Positions 1 through 11,184 are shown, counted from the first letter of the stretch. The stretch: DNA of 64,000 bases from Cunninghamia lanceolata (GCA_027924645.1 BSBN01000213.1:35900501-35964500), one strand, 5' to 3'. Translations and numbers: made by a program. The notes: generated from the sequence alone by a model not told the origin.

Positions 1-294
1 CTAGCATTGCCACCTAGCCTGTCACGTATCCATGATGTCTTTCATATTTCTGTATTGAGGTGATATATATCTGATTTATCTCACATACTGCACTGGAGTG
101 CTCTATAGGTAGAGGCGGACGGGTAATTGGCTTTGGAGCCAATTCGCATATTGGCTCATCAGATGCTAGGCTTTCAAGGTCAAGAGCTAGACCAGGTTAG
201 GGTCTAGTCAGATCCTTATCATGAGGTCACAGTGACTTGGGAGGATGCAACTAGTTTGAGGGCACTCTATCCTCACCTTTTTGACGACTTCTAG
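1..294 (+). pseudogene. 3' end of Ty3/gypsy (Tekay/Del-like) pol: integrase C-terminus
   Basis: Frame 1 reads ALPPSLSRIHDVFHISVL at 4-57 and TWEDATSLRALYPHLF at 235-282. Both are typical of the integrase C-terminal, chromodomain-like tail of plant chromoviruses (LPP..S.VHPVFHVS.. and ATWED...LR..YP.LF patterns). The frame is broken by a TGA at 61 and further stops, and ends at a TAG at 292-294. A purine tract and LTR start follow directly, as expected for the end of pol. The rest of the polyprotein lies to the left of the window. In life this segment would help integrase bind chromatin or DNA. The chromovirus assignment is fairly sure; the Tekay/Del sub-lineage is inferred from these motifs and the very long LTR. 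Confidence 0.75.
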
Positions 295-310
295 GAGGAA
301 GTTTAGTCAT

Positions 311-321
311 AGGGTGGAGGA
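311..321 (+). promoter_or_regulatory. Polypurine tract before 3' LTR
   Basis: AGGGTGGAGGA lies directly before the TGTGAGGC that opens the LTR. It would prime plus-strand DNA synthesis. The preceding 25 bases (GACTTCTAGGAGGAAG...) recur at 42811-42843 before another LTR start, which supports the boundary. Confidence 0.7.
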
Positions 322-1242
322 TGTGAGGCTGATTATTTTTCCTTCCTTATTTTGATCGTTATGCATTTCAGTTGATGACATTATTAGACTTTTAGAGACT
401 ATGGTTTCATTATGCAGATTTGATTATATCTTCTAATTTTGATATGACATTGATTTGACATATGGTGATTCGATTTGATCACATTTTTGATGTTATTTTG
501 TGATTAAACATGCGAGATATTTTAGATGATGTTTTGTGATGTGATTTCTAGTTATTTATGTGATTATGATTATGTGACATTAGATAGAAATGTAGTTTAA
601 TCTGGAATTATGTTATAGATGATTATTGTTGTATTCAATGGCATGAATTTAATTCTAGTTACTTTGGCTATGATTATTCATGATATGATTGACACTTGAT
701 CGAGATGTGCAAGATTTACATTCCCAGGCCACGGAAAATTAGAGGTAGAATTCAGCCATATGTTATTTCCTGTGAAACTGATCCGTTCCCAAGAGGGATG
801 AGGATCACATTTGAATTGAGTGTTGATTTAAGTGCTTATTTGTTTTTATCATTTTGGCCTAATACCCCTTTGTTTAATCAATTAATATTATGTGTTGTAT
901 AATTTTTATTGACTTATACCACTTGGTATTGTTTTTATTTTTGAGGCCATTTAAAGTGGAATTATGACCCCCTAGGTGAACCTTAGTGTCCCAAAATTTA
1001 CCCTAGGTGGTTACCCATGGGTCTAGGGTCAACTTTGACTAACTAAACCTTGGGATAACTCACTTTTGGTCACTCTAAACTGAGGTTTAGTTAAAGTCAC
1101 GAAATTTGAAATTAGATAAGAGTGGGAGATGAGTCATGCTTTGGGAAAGACTCATCTCCCTTCCCAAGGTTTGGGAATCCCTTCTCTAGGAAGACTTGGG
1201 GGGTCTCAAAGACTCCCAAGTGTGTGGGATCTTCCTCCAAGA

Positions 1243-1262
1243 CTCTCACACACGTGTGAGAG
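1243..1262. promoter_or_regulatory. LTR palindrome 1 (CACACGTGTG core)
   Basis: CTCTCACACACGTGTGAGAG has 8-bp inverted arms around CACG. It contains a G-box-like CACGTG. It pairs with a second palindrome 121 bp downstream, and the pair is also present in the other LTR copy. Confidence 0.55.
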
Positions 1263-1363
1263 CATCTTGGAGGGAGATGACTCTCTTAGAGAATAAGAGG
1301 ATGCCATATGGCATCCCTTATCCTCATGGACGCTTGAAGGGGAATGCCACCTCACCACTTGTT

Positions 1364-1383
1364 CTCTCACACATGTGTGAGAG
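1364..1383. promoter_or_regulatory. LTR palindrome 2 (CACATGTG core)
   Basis: CTCTCACACATGTGTGAGAG is a perfect 20-bp palindrome. The equivalent site in the solo LTR (30458-30479) is a perfect 22-bp palindrome. A regulatory role (bHLH/E-box-type site) is inference. Confidence 0.55.
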
Positions 1384-1479
1384 CACAAGTGGATAAGGTG
1401 AGGAAGGAGATGGAATTGGAGGATGACACTTGTCACCCTCACACTTCCTCTCCCTTGCAAGTGGCATAGGAGGAGGAAG

Positions 1480-1505
1480 GAGAAGGTGACAAGTGTCACC
1501 TTCTC
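1480..1505. promoter_or_regulatory. 26-bp dyad in LTR
   Basis: The arms GAGAAGGTGACA and TGTCACCTTCTC are perfect inverted repeats separated by AG. The diverged LTR copy keeps a degenerate form near 30340-30365. It lies just upstream of a TATA-like CCTATATTA near 1530. Confidence 0.5.
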
Positions 1506-2725
1506 ATTCCTCAAGGCCAATTTAGAAGGCCTATATTACCTCCTCTTGTTGAGGAGTGTGGGGTTCTTATATTTTGGAGTTTTCTTTCTATTTTGAACAA
1601 TTTTTGGGGAAAGTTAGAGGGATTTTGGAGATTGGAAGGTTTGGAGAAGCTTGGAGCTCATCACCAAACATGTTTCCATTATAGGGCTTTTGAAGGTAAG
1701 CCTCATAACTATGTTCTTTACCCTTGCTTATTTGTATTATGATGTGTTTGTAGTTTTGGTTGTTTGTTGTTTCATTTTTTGTGTGGGATGGGAGTTTGGT
1801 GAGAGCACCTCCATTCGGAGGTAAGGCTCAACTTGTTTGGGGTAGGGGAAAGGAACCTCCTTGAGGCCACTCTCATATTTTGTGCTATTTATGGCCTTGA
1901 GGGCTTTTTACTTATTGTGGAGACTATTTGAATGACATGAGTGCCATGAGAGTTTATTTTGAGATATTTGGAGAGTTGTGGTTTCGGAGGTTTTGGCTTG
2001 AGGCCATGAGACTTGGTATTTGGTGTTTTTGGCGTGGCCTTTGAAGTAGAGGGGTCCATTCCCTACCCCCATCAAACTCATTCTCATGAGTTGTGTTATG
2101 TGTTTATCCTTAGGGTTGATTTTTGTGTTGTTGTTGCTTTGGTGCTTGTTGTGGTGTGTTACAACCATGTGAATCCCTACCTCCCTAGCTCAGGGGTGAC
2201 CCTCTTGAGGGTCTATGGTAGGGAGGAGGGCATTTTGAAGTGGTTGGTTTTTCCTTTTTGTTGTGTTTTATTTGCAGGTTTCTTATTGAAGAAATGGAGC
2301 TTTGAAGAAGTCTATTTTTGTGTTGCCTTGGCCCTATGTTGTTGGTTGTTTGAGCCAGGGCCTTTGTGGCCATATTGTAAATTTTGTTAAGTTATTTTAC
2401 CCTTGGTGTTGGTTGTAATAAGTATTGCAACGTAAACATTCCTTATGTTTTTTATTATAAAAGCTGTTTATTTCCTATGTTGTGGAGTTGGTGAGTTTTG
2501 GGAAATGCTTGTGGAATTATATGTATTTTCTATCATTGTCCTTTAAAAAAAAAAATGCATCAGTTGTTGTTTGTAGTTTATTGCATACAAAAGAAAGAAG
2601 GAGAAATTATTAATATTAGTTTTTGTTTAATTACATTAAAAGTTTCTATTAATAGTTGTTGTTATGAAAATGGGTTGTTAGAATTTTAAATGAAGCTGTA
2701 ATTATCTTACCTTATAGGTTGCATC

Positions 2726-2729
<4 letters not shown>

Positions 2730-2757
<28 letters not shown>
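2730..2757. repeat. (AT)n microsatellite
   Basis: About 14 TA units inside the LTR. Further AT-rich runs occur at 2905-2960, 3070-3120 and 3215-3255. Confidence 0.9.
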
Positions 2758-3378
2758 TCTGTGTAGTTGAACTATAAAAAAAAGAATATTTTTGAATAGT
2801 ACATTTTCATGGAAAATTGCTCCTGTAATATTTTATGCTCTAGACAGAAAGTTAGTATTTTATGTTAAATCAAAGTTAGTGTTAATGGAAAATTAGTTTA
2901 AGTGTATATATATAAATATACATATATATATGGAATATATATGTATATAAATATATATATACATTTTCATTTTCTTTTAATCTAGTTGCTGGTTTTTCCT
3001 TTTTCTATTACTGTATATATACTAAAAATTGAAGAAAACACAAAGCTAAGTAATTGTTGTATGTATTAAAATATATATATATATATATACACTTATATAT
3101 ATAGAAATATATATACACATAAGTGCATACATATATAGGTATACAATAATAAAACCAAATGTTGTTTATACTGTGATATTTTGTGATATTCTGAGTAAAA
3201 TTGTTGATATAAATCTAAGTATATATATATACACATATATATACATATATATAAATACTCTTAAATCAAAAAATTGTTTAACAGAAACTGCAGAGAAAAA
3301 AACCATTGATGGCGGATCACTGTTGATCGTAGGCTTTTATAAACAAAAAAAAAATTAAAGGAATTTGAGAGGTGGGGG

Positions 3379-3460
3379 CTGTGGTGGGCATTGGTGCCCA
3401 CCACAGAACCCCCGCTACCTTTGTTTTCATAGAGGGTGTGTGGAGGGGGTCGAAACCCCC
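3379..3460. other. GC-rich hairpin pair in LTR
   Basis: CTGTGGTGGGCA (3379-3390) and TGCCCACCACAG (3395-3406) form perfect 12-bp arms around TTGG. A second dyad, GGGGGT-CGAA-ACCCCC, lies at 3444-3459. The solo LTR has GGGGGTTTAACCCCC at the corresponding place (28496-28510). The hairpins stand out in otherwise AT-rich LTR sequence. Confidence 0.6.
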
Positions 3461-5064
3461 ACCCACACCCACCACTATCACTTATGAAATAACTGCACAC
3501 CATTCTTACATAGTCATCCTTTCCCGCGCTCCCCGCAATCTCCATCGTGTGGCCCTCACACCCCCATCTCCCCCTTAGCACCGCCATGGAACCCGTCTCC
3601 CCTTCTCCTTTTGACAGTGGTACTGGATCTGTGGGCATCGGCATCCCTCTTACCTCCTTTCATCTACGACTTCCCCTCAGTTTACTCCGCCCTCCCCTTG
3701 GTGGCAGCGGCGTCGTTGCTGCTTCCACATTTCCTCTGAAAAATATAAACAAAAACAATATTTAAGTAGACACCAGAATGAATGTATACTTATCTTCCAA
3801 AAAAAAATTGCAGGTATATGGTAAAATTTACCTCAGTAGGCAAACCCCATGACGGCCATGGTAGGAGAAGCTCTAGACCTGCAAACAATACATAAAGAGA
3901 TGAGGAAACAAAGCAAAAGGGAAAACCTAAAACAACAGGTTAGGGTTTATGACAAAAGAAAACAATAAGTTAATAATTAGGGCTTTCAAATTGAAGACCA
4001 TTATTTTTTTTAATAAAAGGAGAGTGTGAGGAAATTTGTTTCATTCTTTATTTTCAAATTCTCTATTTTTTTGCCCGTCTTTTTATTTCTTAGGCTTCAT
4101 TTATTTTGTTTAAAATTTTATTGAGGGTTTGTATTTTTGTTTAATGCATAGTGAATTATATTTTTAAAAGGGAGGGATTGATTTTGTTTTATGGGAAGTG
4201 TGTTCCCTTGTATTTAACTCCATTTTAATTATTTATTTTATCCCTTGGGTGTTACAATTATTTTACTTTTTTTTATTTTATTATTATTTTACAGGAAAGA
4301 TTATTTTAATCTTTTCTCTTCTCTCTTATTTTGAGTTAGTTAATAAATATAATGTCGATATTATATTTATTAACGGACTCAAATTTGGAATCTATTTTGG
4401 TATCGTAGTTATTTTATTATTTTAAATTCAAGTTTTAATATTTTAATGCAAGTCGAGTTATTTGGACTTGGTGAAGTATCTAAATTTTTAATTGTTCTTA
4501 AGTTTAAATTTTAGTCTTAAATTTTGTTTACTTTCTCATTAGAGTTTTATTTTAAAAAATTTTAAGTTGATTATTAAAAATGCGTTATGCTGTCAAATTT
4601 TTCCTAGATTTCTAGGGTTTTAATTTTATGTTATTTTATTAATTTTTATTTACCATTCCACTTTATCATGCATCCATCATGCCGTCATTTTCTTAATCTT
4701 TATTTTGATTTCATTTCTAATCTGAGTTAGGGTTAGGTTTCAAATATGACGAAATCCCCTTCTCACCTACGAAACTTAGGGTTAGGATTAAAATCATTCT
4801 AACCCTATAAGCGACACACTTCATGTCACATACTCCCTAGACGGCTATCATCACGCAGGGGACTATGTGGGACTACGACCTCCCTGAATTTTGGTGACAT
4901 TTTTACGCCTTCTGCATATTGCCACCGAGCATGCAGATGTGTGCGAGGGGGTTCCTAGGGATAGGTAGAAAAGTTTTTCGTAATTCGTGTCATGACCACA
5001 TGGCAAATGTGGACATGACATGTGTGTTGTGTGTCATGACTGCATGGGAAATGTGTGCATGACA

Positions 5065-6400
5065 GTTACCCTAGAGATGAGAGAAGCTCATAACTAATGC
5101 TTATTTCTAAAATATCTCATTTAATTTTGTTTTTTAAAGGTTGTCTTGATGATGACTATTTGTCAACCTGATGTATGATGTTTTGATGATAAGATATCTT
5201 ATATTTAAAGATTAGTGTTCTATTATTGTCTACATTGTGGGTAGAAATTTTCCTTGTTGTGTTTCTTATTTTGGTCCAATTACATTCAGATACCTCATGC
5301 TGTAACTTATGTCAAAGTAGACCAGATTTACAACCCTCGCGACTATAGTCATGCTTTACTTTTTCATGGTACGAACATTATTCCTAGCTTGCTATCACTA
5401 TTTGTACAAATTGGTATTGTATTTACTTTTATGAGCATAGACTAGTTGAAATTATCACCTTGTATTTTTTTTGCAGATGATGGAGGGGGCATGGATCTTG
5501 ATTGTATTCGACAATGCATGAGCTTGGGATATTCTATGAAGAACACAAAACACTACCATAGTGACAACAGTTTAAAGTGACTATGCTAAGAGAATTTAAT
5601 TGCTGACTATGAATATACACTTCAAAGAACTGAGAGGGAGATGTAAAAGCTAATTATCAGTGACAATAAATAGCACATAAGCAATAGGGTTGTAAATATA
5701 GTGATCAAGGAGGACAGTCTCAAGTGCAATTTTTACATAGGTTGTAGTTAAGTCTCAAATGCACAATATATTCTTAGTAATTGTGTTTTGTGTCTTGGCT
5801 TTTCATCTATTTTGTTGGACCTTGAGAGGAATGTTGGATGTGCCCAATGTGTTCCTTGTTTCACTTGATAGTTTGCAATCTTAAAGGTTTTGAGATAGTG
5901 ACTTCTTGCTCTATATTAGTCTCATTATGGGATTTTTGAACTGAGGTATACATTGGAGGTTTCAAACACTTTCAAGGCAAAGTTTACAATGTATAAAGAT
6001 GGCAGCAAATAGCAAGGTAGTGAAATCCAAACCCTGCATAGTCAAGATTGCAATTAAGGCTTCATTGAGGTTTAAACCATGGTGACATAGGGTTTTGAGG
6101 GAAGTAGTTTTGACTATGAATTGCAGAAGGTAGAATATGGACTTGTTATGATATGTTGTCAAAGATTACAAGGTGTTTGCAACAAATTACAAGGAATTGC
6201 AGCCTTCTTTTCATGGAAAGTTTTATGTTTGAAGGCTTCTCTATTTAAGGTCTTCTCAGAGGACTTTTATTCTTTAGTTCTTGCTTCTTTTGCAATGGCA
6301 ATAGTTTCCTTGTAACTCTTTTTCAAGAGAATTTATGTAACAACAACTCTTTTCAAATTAATAAAGACAACAATATTCCTTTTTCAAGACTTGTGTTTCT
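5065..6400. other. Unassigned region, possible remnant LTR near its right end
   Basis: I find no recognisable protein here. Around 6240-6366 a TATA-like CTATTTAAGG is followed about 110 bp later by AATAAA (6360-6365) and then TTTTTCAAGACTTGTG, a layout seen in plant LTR promoters. No TG...CA ends or primer site could be fixed. Because the next feature is a CACTA end, this DNA may instead be the interior of that transposon. No assignment is secure. Confidence 0.3.
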
Positions 6401-6520
6401 CTTTGCAACTAGTGATATGATGTTTAATAAACAATGTATCAATATACTACAGTTGATAGAAATTAGTGAACAAAAACAATTAAATAAACTACCAAATTGA
6501 TCAAAATGATGATTAAAATT

Positions 6521-6835
6521 AATGACTAAATAAACTACCAATGGAAGGAAATCAGTGAATAAAAATGACTAAATAAGTGACCAGTTAAAAACAATCAATG
6601 ACTAAATTAACGACTAAATATATCAATGAATAAAAAATGACTAAATAAACTACCAATGGAAGGAAATCAATGAATAAAAATGACTAAATAAGTGACCAGT
6701 TAAAAACAATCAATGACTAAATTAATGATTAAATATATCAGTGAATAAAAAATGACTAAATAAACTACCAATGGAAGGAAATCAGTGAATAAAAATGACT
6801 AAATAAGTGACCAGATTACAACAATCAATGACTAA
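6521..6835. repeat. 115-bp tandem repeat (2.7 copies)
   Basis: The phrase AATGACTAAATAAACTACCA begins at 6521, 6636 and 6751, an exact 115-bp period. Each unit also holds GGAAGGAAATCA and AAATAAGTGACCAG. Copies differ by only a few bases. It probably forms the subterminal repeats of the CACTA element ending at 7017. Confidence 0.85.
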
Positions 6836-6999
6836 ATATACTACCAAATCGATCAATCAAAACAACCAATAAATGACTAAAACTAGTTTAGTCATCAATT
6901 TGGTCACGTTATAAATGACTAGAAATAAACTACTAATGGTCACGTGACTATGTTTGGTCATTTATAAGTAGTTTTTAGTAGTTTTTTCAGTAATATATT

Positions 7000-7017
7000 G
7001 CTCTTTTTGTACTAGTG
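7000..7017 (-). repeat. CACTA terminal inverted repeat
   Basis: CACTAGTACAAAAAGAGC on the minus strand. It matches the usual CACTA(C/G)..AAAAA start of plant elements of this superfamily. Confidence 0.65.
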
Positions 7018-9397
7018 TTATTTCTTCCTGAATTTTCTCATCTTGTTTCTCCTTAGTCTTCTCATCCTGAATTTTCTCATCTTGTTTATCCTCAGTCCTT
7101 TCTGTTTCATATTGAGCTTTCTCAGGCATATCCTCTTTCTTTTTCTCATCTTTCTCTAAACTCTCCAGAGGATTGTCACGTTCAGCACTAGAATTAGTAT
7201 TCTTCAGAGGAGGTGTACCCATTTTTCCTTAATCCTCTATATTTTGTACTTTAGTATTCTCTAGAGGAGCAGTCCCCTCATTCTGCTAATCATTCTTCAC
7301 AATCTCATCACCTATTACGTTATCCTCAAAAGCTAACAAGTCTATGTCATTAGATATATCTTTAATAATCACTTCAGCATTCTTCATCTCTTCAAGAATT
7401 TTGGTAGTTTTCTCTATTGTCTCCTTTTCCAATCATTCTATTTCTTCTTCATCCTTTCCCATTAGAATATTTATTCTACGTTTGGTTCTAAATTCTTGTG
7501 CTTGTCTTTGGGAAAATTTGATCTTTCCTTCATTAGAGATAGATGGACCAACCTTTTCAACTACTTGTTGCCTCATCTTGGCCTCTTTTTCCATGGCTTC
7601 ATTCCTCTTATTGGTGAGTATGTTTGCAAGAGTTGCAGGAAGTTGATCAATGAACTCAATTAGGGCCACATTAAAGGCCATCATATATCTAACTATGGCT
7701 TCCTCAATTGTAGCTTTATCTTTGTCAAGCATTTCATCATAAAGCTCTGTAACTTCCTTCAGGGCACCATGTTGTGCAATATCATTGACAGTGGCCTCAA
7801 GCTGTAGAGGCTTGTATTCAGATTTTTCTTTAGGAGCTATTTTAGTTTTGTTTGATTTTCCTTTTCCTTTGGAAGTCTCTCCTTCTTCTTCACCTTCTCT
7901 TGTTCTTTTCTCTCTTTTCTTCAACATACAAGATTCTTCTTCTTCATCATCCTCTACATTCACTAGATTTATCTTTCCCCTCTTTGTCTATACCTTAGGC
8001 CTTGGTTTCTTCTTCTCTGTAGTCTTGGTTTGTATAGGGACTTTAGTAGCAACTTTTCTCCTACTAGGGGGTGTATGAATAGGTTTGGAGGATTTGGAAG
8101 AAGTAGTAGTAGTAGGGATAGACCTACTTGTCCTTCTACGAGTTTGTGAGGAAGAGGTAGTTTGAGATTCTTCGGTAGAGTCTTCAACAGTATTAAGCAT
8201 CTCTTCTAGCTTTGATTTCATCCTTTCTACCTCCTCTTCTACCTCCTTCATGTTTCACTTGTTGGTTACTTCTTGATATGTGCCAAACCTCTCCATAGAG
8301 GGATCCTTAGGCTTGCTAAGAAATATATCAGCATATCCAATCAAATCAGGCCTAGATACCTCATAGGGCAAGGTGGTTATCTAGAGAGTCCTTGATTCTA
8401 CTACCTCCATATAGCAATTGTCCTTATCCACCATAAAAGTTATATCATTCTTGTTTTTTTCTACAACTTTTGATGGTATCCTCTCCCTTAATTGAATTTC
8501 ATCTTGGAAATTTTTAAATAATCCCCAATACATAGTGTTGCATTGTTTAGAGTCAACAAAGATCTGCATGCAATCCCTAATCTGCTGTCCCACAGGAACA
8601 TCTCTTCTCCAGGCTACATTTTTCATACCAGACAATTCTTTCATGAAATAAAACATGAGACAAACAATCAGAGAGCCATACCGGAAGTGATAACGTGTCT
8701 CCTTTGTTCTCTTCAGGTTATTCAATAATTGTTGACACAACAACTCACACAGATCATAGTCTTTTCCTTCCTTAACCATTTGATGTGCAGTGTAGATGGC
8801 ATTTGCAGTAGCATAACCTTCTTTGTTGGTGTAATATACTTTATATGCAATGCCCAGTGTGGCATACCAGACCCCTAGATTAATGATATCATCCACTATT
8901 AGGGTTCTTTTGTTAAACTTTGCACTGGTAAGCTTCATAACCACCTCATTCTTCACAGGCTTTAGTACTGGCATATGTCTAGAGGAGCACAATCTAGTCA
9001 CAACTTTAATGGCTTCTTTTGTGATCATATAGGGTTGATCAAGATAAAGGAATTCTTCATGAATCCTGATCAAAACAATTTTGACCCAATCATCCTCATA
9101 GAAGAAATTGGGAAAACCCTTCCATGTATCTAAGCACTTAGCTTCAACATTTGCATACTCTAGTTTTAGCTGAAAATCATTAGCCAAGAGATGGTCATTC
9201 TTGAATTGTTCCAACTTCAAATGGTTGTATTCATTTAGTTTTGAGTGGATGTATATACGGACATCCTCTATATGTAATACATTGATGGGAACGTGGGAAA
9301 ACGCTCCATCCTTGTCTGTTTCAGTGGATTTGTATGAATGCTTCTTAAATTTTGGCCTCAACTTCTCCACAATATTAATAACTATTGGTGTTGCCAT
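7018..9397 (-). pseudogene. Element A ORF2: conserved protein of unknown function (truncated)
   Basis: A single minus-strand frame runs from ATG at 9397 to the CACTA junction (about 790 codons) with scattered stops (8381, near 8256, 7988, 7433 and others) but no frameshift that I see. The first 338 residues are uninterrupted and begin MATPIVINIVEKL. A core near residues 105-175 carries YMITKEAIKVVTRL and is about 57% identical by eye to ORF2 of element B. The middle is Ser/Thr/Lys-rich and basic (NLS-like). The C-terminal half is Glu/Lys-rich and probably coiled coil. No RT, integrase, protease or transposase motif is present. The last residues after EEIT are encoded by the inserted CACTA end. 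I do not recognise the family; the core recalls the helical 'plant transposon protein' domains often found beside retroelements, but this is not secure. Confidence 0.6.
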
Positions 9398-9859
9398 GAT
9401 GATACTTCCAAAATACTAGGGTTTTACAAGGAAATTTGAGAAATACCTATGAATACTATCCTTAGGGTTTGCACACAAGCTTTGCTGAAAACCTTCTTCT
9501 CTTGTTAGCTCTTGCATGAACTTGATATCAATCAAATGAGATAAAATTTGATCAAGTATTGATTAAATATGCCTTATACCAACTCTGGTGATCCGCATTA
9601 AATGTGTCTCTTGTTCTTGACCTAATCAACTTTTTACTATATAGGGATTCATTATCCTTCAATAAACCTCTGCAAAGAGTGTATTTGCTCCAAAATTTTG
9701 ACCAAAAGTCATAAAATTGCTAGCCAAACATATCCATGTCACCATTAACCATTTTTCTAAGGATTTCAGCATCTTATGCTCAACAAGGGTTTGAAAAGAT
9801 TTGCAATTGCAACTCCCCCTGAGCCAATACTTCCCTTTTATTTACTGAAAGATACATCT

Positions 9860-11119
9860 GCACTAGGCATAGGTACATATCCTTCCTTTACTTCACCTTC
9901 TTCCTTCTTCTTTCATATCTTGTTCATTTCCTTCTTTTGAGGAGGTCTTACATTCTTTCCCTTGCAGAATCTTGCAATGTGTCTTGTTCTACTGCACTTG
10001 TAGTAAGTGATACTGGATTGCTGAAAATAAACACTTCTTCTTACATTAGATCTACAATCAGTAGTCTTATGACCAAACTAGTTGCATGTGTAGAAGTAAC
10101 CATAGAAGAATTGAGAAGTCTTATTATTCTTATTCATGAAACCATTCCTCATCACTTTGCTTCTATATTCATTAGCCTTATGACTAACTTTATTGCAAGC
10201 ATAACACTAACCATGAGTGTTCATAGCATTGTACCTTGGAGGCCTTAATGAATTCTAATTCATCTTGCTTCTACATTCAACAGCCTTGTGACCAAACTTA
10301 TTACAAGTATAGCAATTACCATTGAAATCTTGAATGTACATGGTAGGAGCAATTTGTTTAGGAGCAGGCTTTTTGAAGTTCTTCTTCTTGTTATTATTTC
10401 TTTTTCTCCAGATAGGAATGAATCCATCTTATTTTGCATCTTCAGAGGTATTCTTCTTGGGATCTTCAATGCTGGATTTTTTCTCCTTTATTTAAGACTT
10501 TCCTTCTATTTTGAAGTTATCATATAAGTTTGTAGATGCACTGATGATAAGACTTTTCCCTTCTTCAAAACCAAGACTAGATTTTTCTTTTGATGAATTT
10601 TGAGAGTTAATCTTGCTCATCAAGAATTTCAAAGCCTCCTTTCAGTTTTAACACCTTGTCAATTTGTTCTTTTTCTTTTTCCAGTTCTTTCCTCAAAGTG
10701 ACAACTTCTTCCTCAAGTTTTGAACATTCAACTACTTTCTCATTGAGCTTCATATTTAAGAAGTCTTCAATTCTCTTTCCTTCTTCAACCATGACCTTAA
10801 AACTAGAGATCATATCTTCTACCTCCTTGAGTTTAATGTCACATCCTTTATCTCCTTCTATTTGAGCTTTCAGTTTGCCAATTTCTTCTTTTGATGCTTT
10901 AGCTTGTGTCTTCCATTTCACAATTGTCTCCTTTAATTTTTCAAGCATGACCTCATATTTGATAATTAGTTCTCTTGCTTCATCCAGATCATCAAGAGCA
11001 GACCAAAGTTCTCCTTCAAGGTCTACTTCATCTAGATTGAGGTCCCAATCTTCAAGTTCCATTGCTTCTAGATCTAGTTCTGGAATAAACACATCATCAG
11101 ACATAGCTTCAAATTCCAT
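9860..11119 (-). pseudogene. Element A ORF1: coiled-coil plus zinc-knuckle (Gag-like) protein
   Basis: The first ATG after the primer site is at 11119. The protein starts with an acidic segment (DVFIPELDLEAMELEDWDLN), then a heptad-rich coiled coil (about 130 residues, to 10607). After a frame break there are four CCHC-type knuckles between 10330 and 9950. Only the one at 10314-10270 is complete (CYTCNKFGHKAVEC). The others have lost a cysteine to Tyr or Phe. Coiled coil plus knuckles suggests a nucleic-acid-binding, Gag-like capsid role, but no standard capsid fold was recognised. It lies directly downstream of the PBS, as gag does. Confidence 0.6.
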
Positions 11120-11162
11120 GTGTTCAAATGTAGGATCTACCTCAGCTGTTAGGCTTCCCAAA

Positions 11163-11182
11163 GGCACTTGGCTCTGATACCA
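11163..11182 (-). promoter_or_regulatory. Primer binding site of element A (initiator Met tRNA type)
   Basis: The minus strand reads TGGTATCAGAGCCAAGTGCC, the classic plant initiator-tRNA-Met PBS. It sits two bases (AT) after the LTR end ...GTTCAACA. It fixes the element's strand and its 5' LTR. Confidence 0.85.
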
Positions 11183-11184
11183 AT

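Larger units (their letters stand above)
322..5064 (+). mobile_element. 3' LTR (4.74 kb) of Tekay-like gypsy element
   Basis: The LTR starts TGTGAGGCTGATT after the polypurine tract and ends GTGTGCATGACA. Both boundaries come from comparison with the reverse-strand copy at 26538-31535, where homology stops at the equivalent bases (TGTTAGGCCC...GGGCATGACA). Matching blocks run in the same order through both copies: GGCCACGGAAAATTAGAG near 730, CCTAGGTGGT near 990-1010, paired CACATGTG palindromes near 1250 and 1370, a GGGTGACCCTCTTGAGGG block near 2190, GC-rich hairpins near 3380-3460, and CGAAATCCCC near 4750. The copies are strongly diverged, so the family is old. No coding frame inside is convincing. 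TG...CA ends are as expected for an LTR. Confidence 0.8.
6400..7017 (-). mobile_element. Terminal region of a CACTA (En/Spm-like) DNA transposon
   Basis: Read on the minus strand from 7017, the sequence starts CACTAGTACAAAAAGAGC, the CACTA superfamily signature. Inside it are many short subterminal motifs: TTTGGTCA, GACTAAATAA, the palindrome GTCACGTGAC near 6939, and the 115-bp tandem repeat. The ORF2 frame of element A is cut exactly here. TTA at 7018-7020 is the expected 3-bp target duplication on this side. The opposite terminus was not found; it may lie beyond the gypsy LTR that ends at 5064. No transposase could be recognised. Confidence 0.65.

Noticed and set aside
5470..5580. Possible short exon after a TTTTTTTTGCAG acceptor (DGGGMDLDCIRQCMSLGYS)
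   Set aside because: Only about 33 codons, no donor partner or homologous domain recognised. May belong to a decayed transposase but not supportable.
6521..6835. CRISPR-like repeat array
   Set aside because: Plant nuclear context, contiguous 115-bp tandem units without spacers, next to a CACTA terminus.
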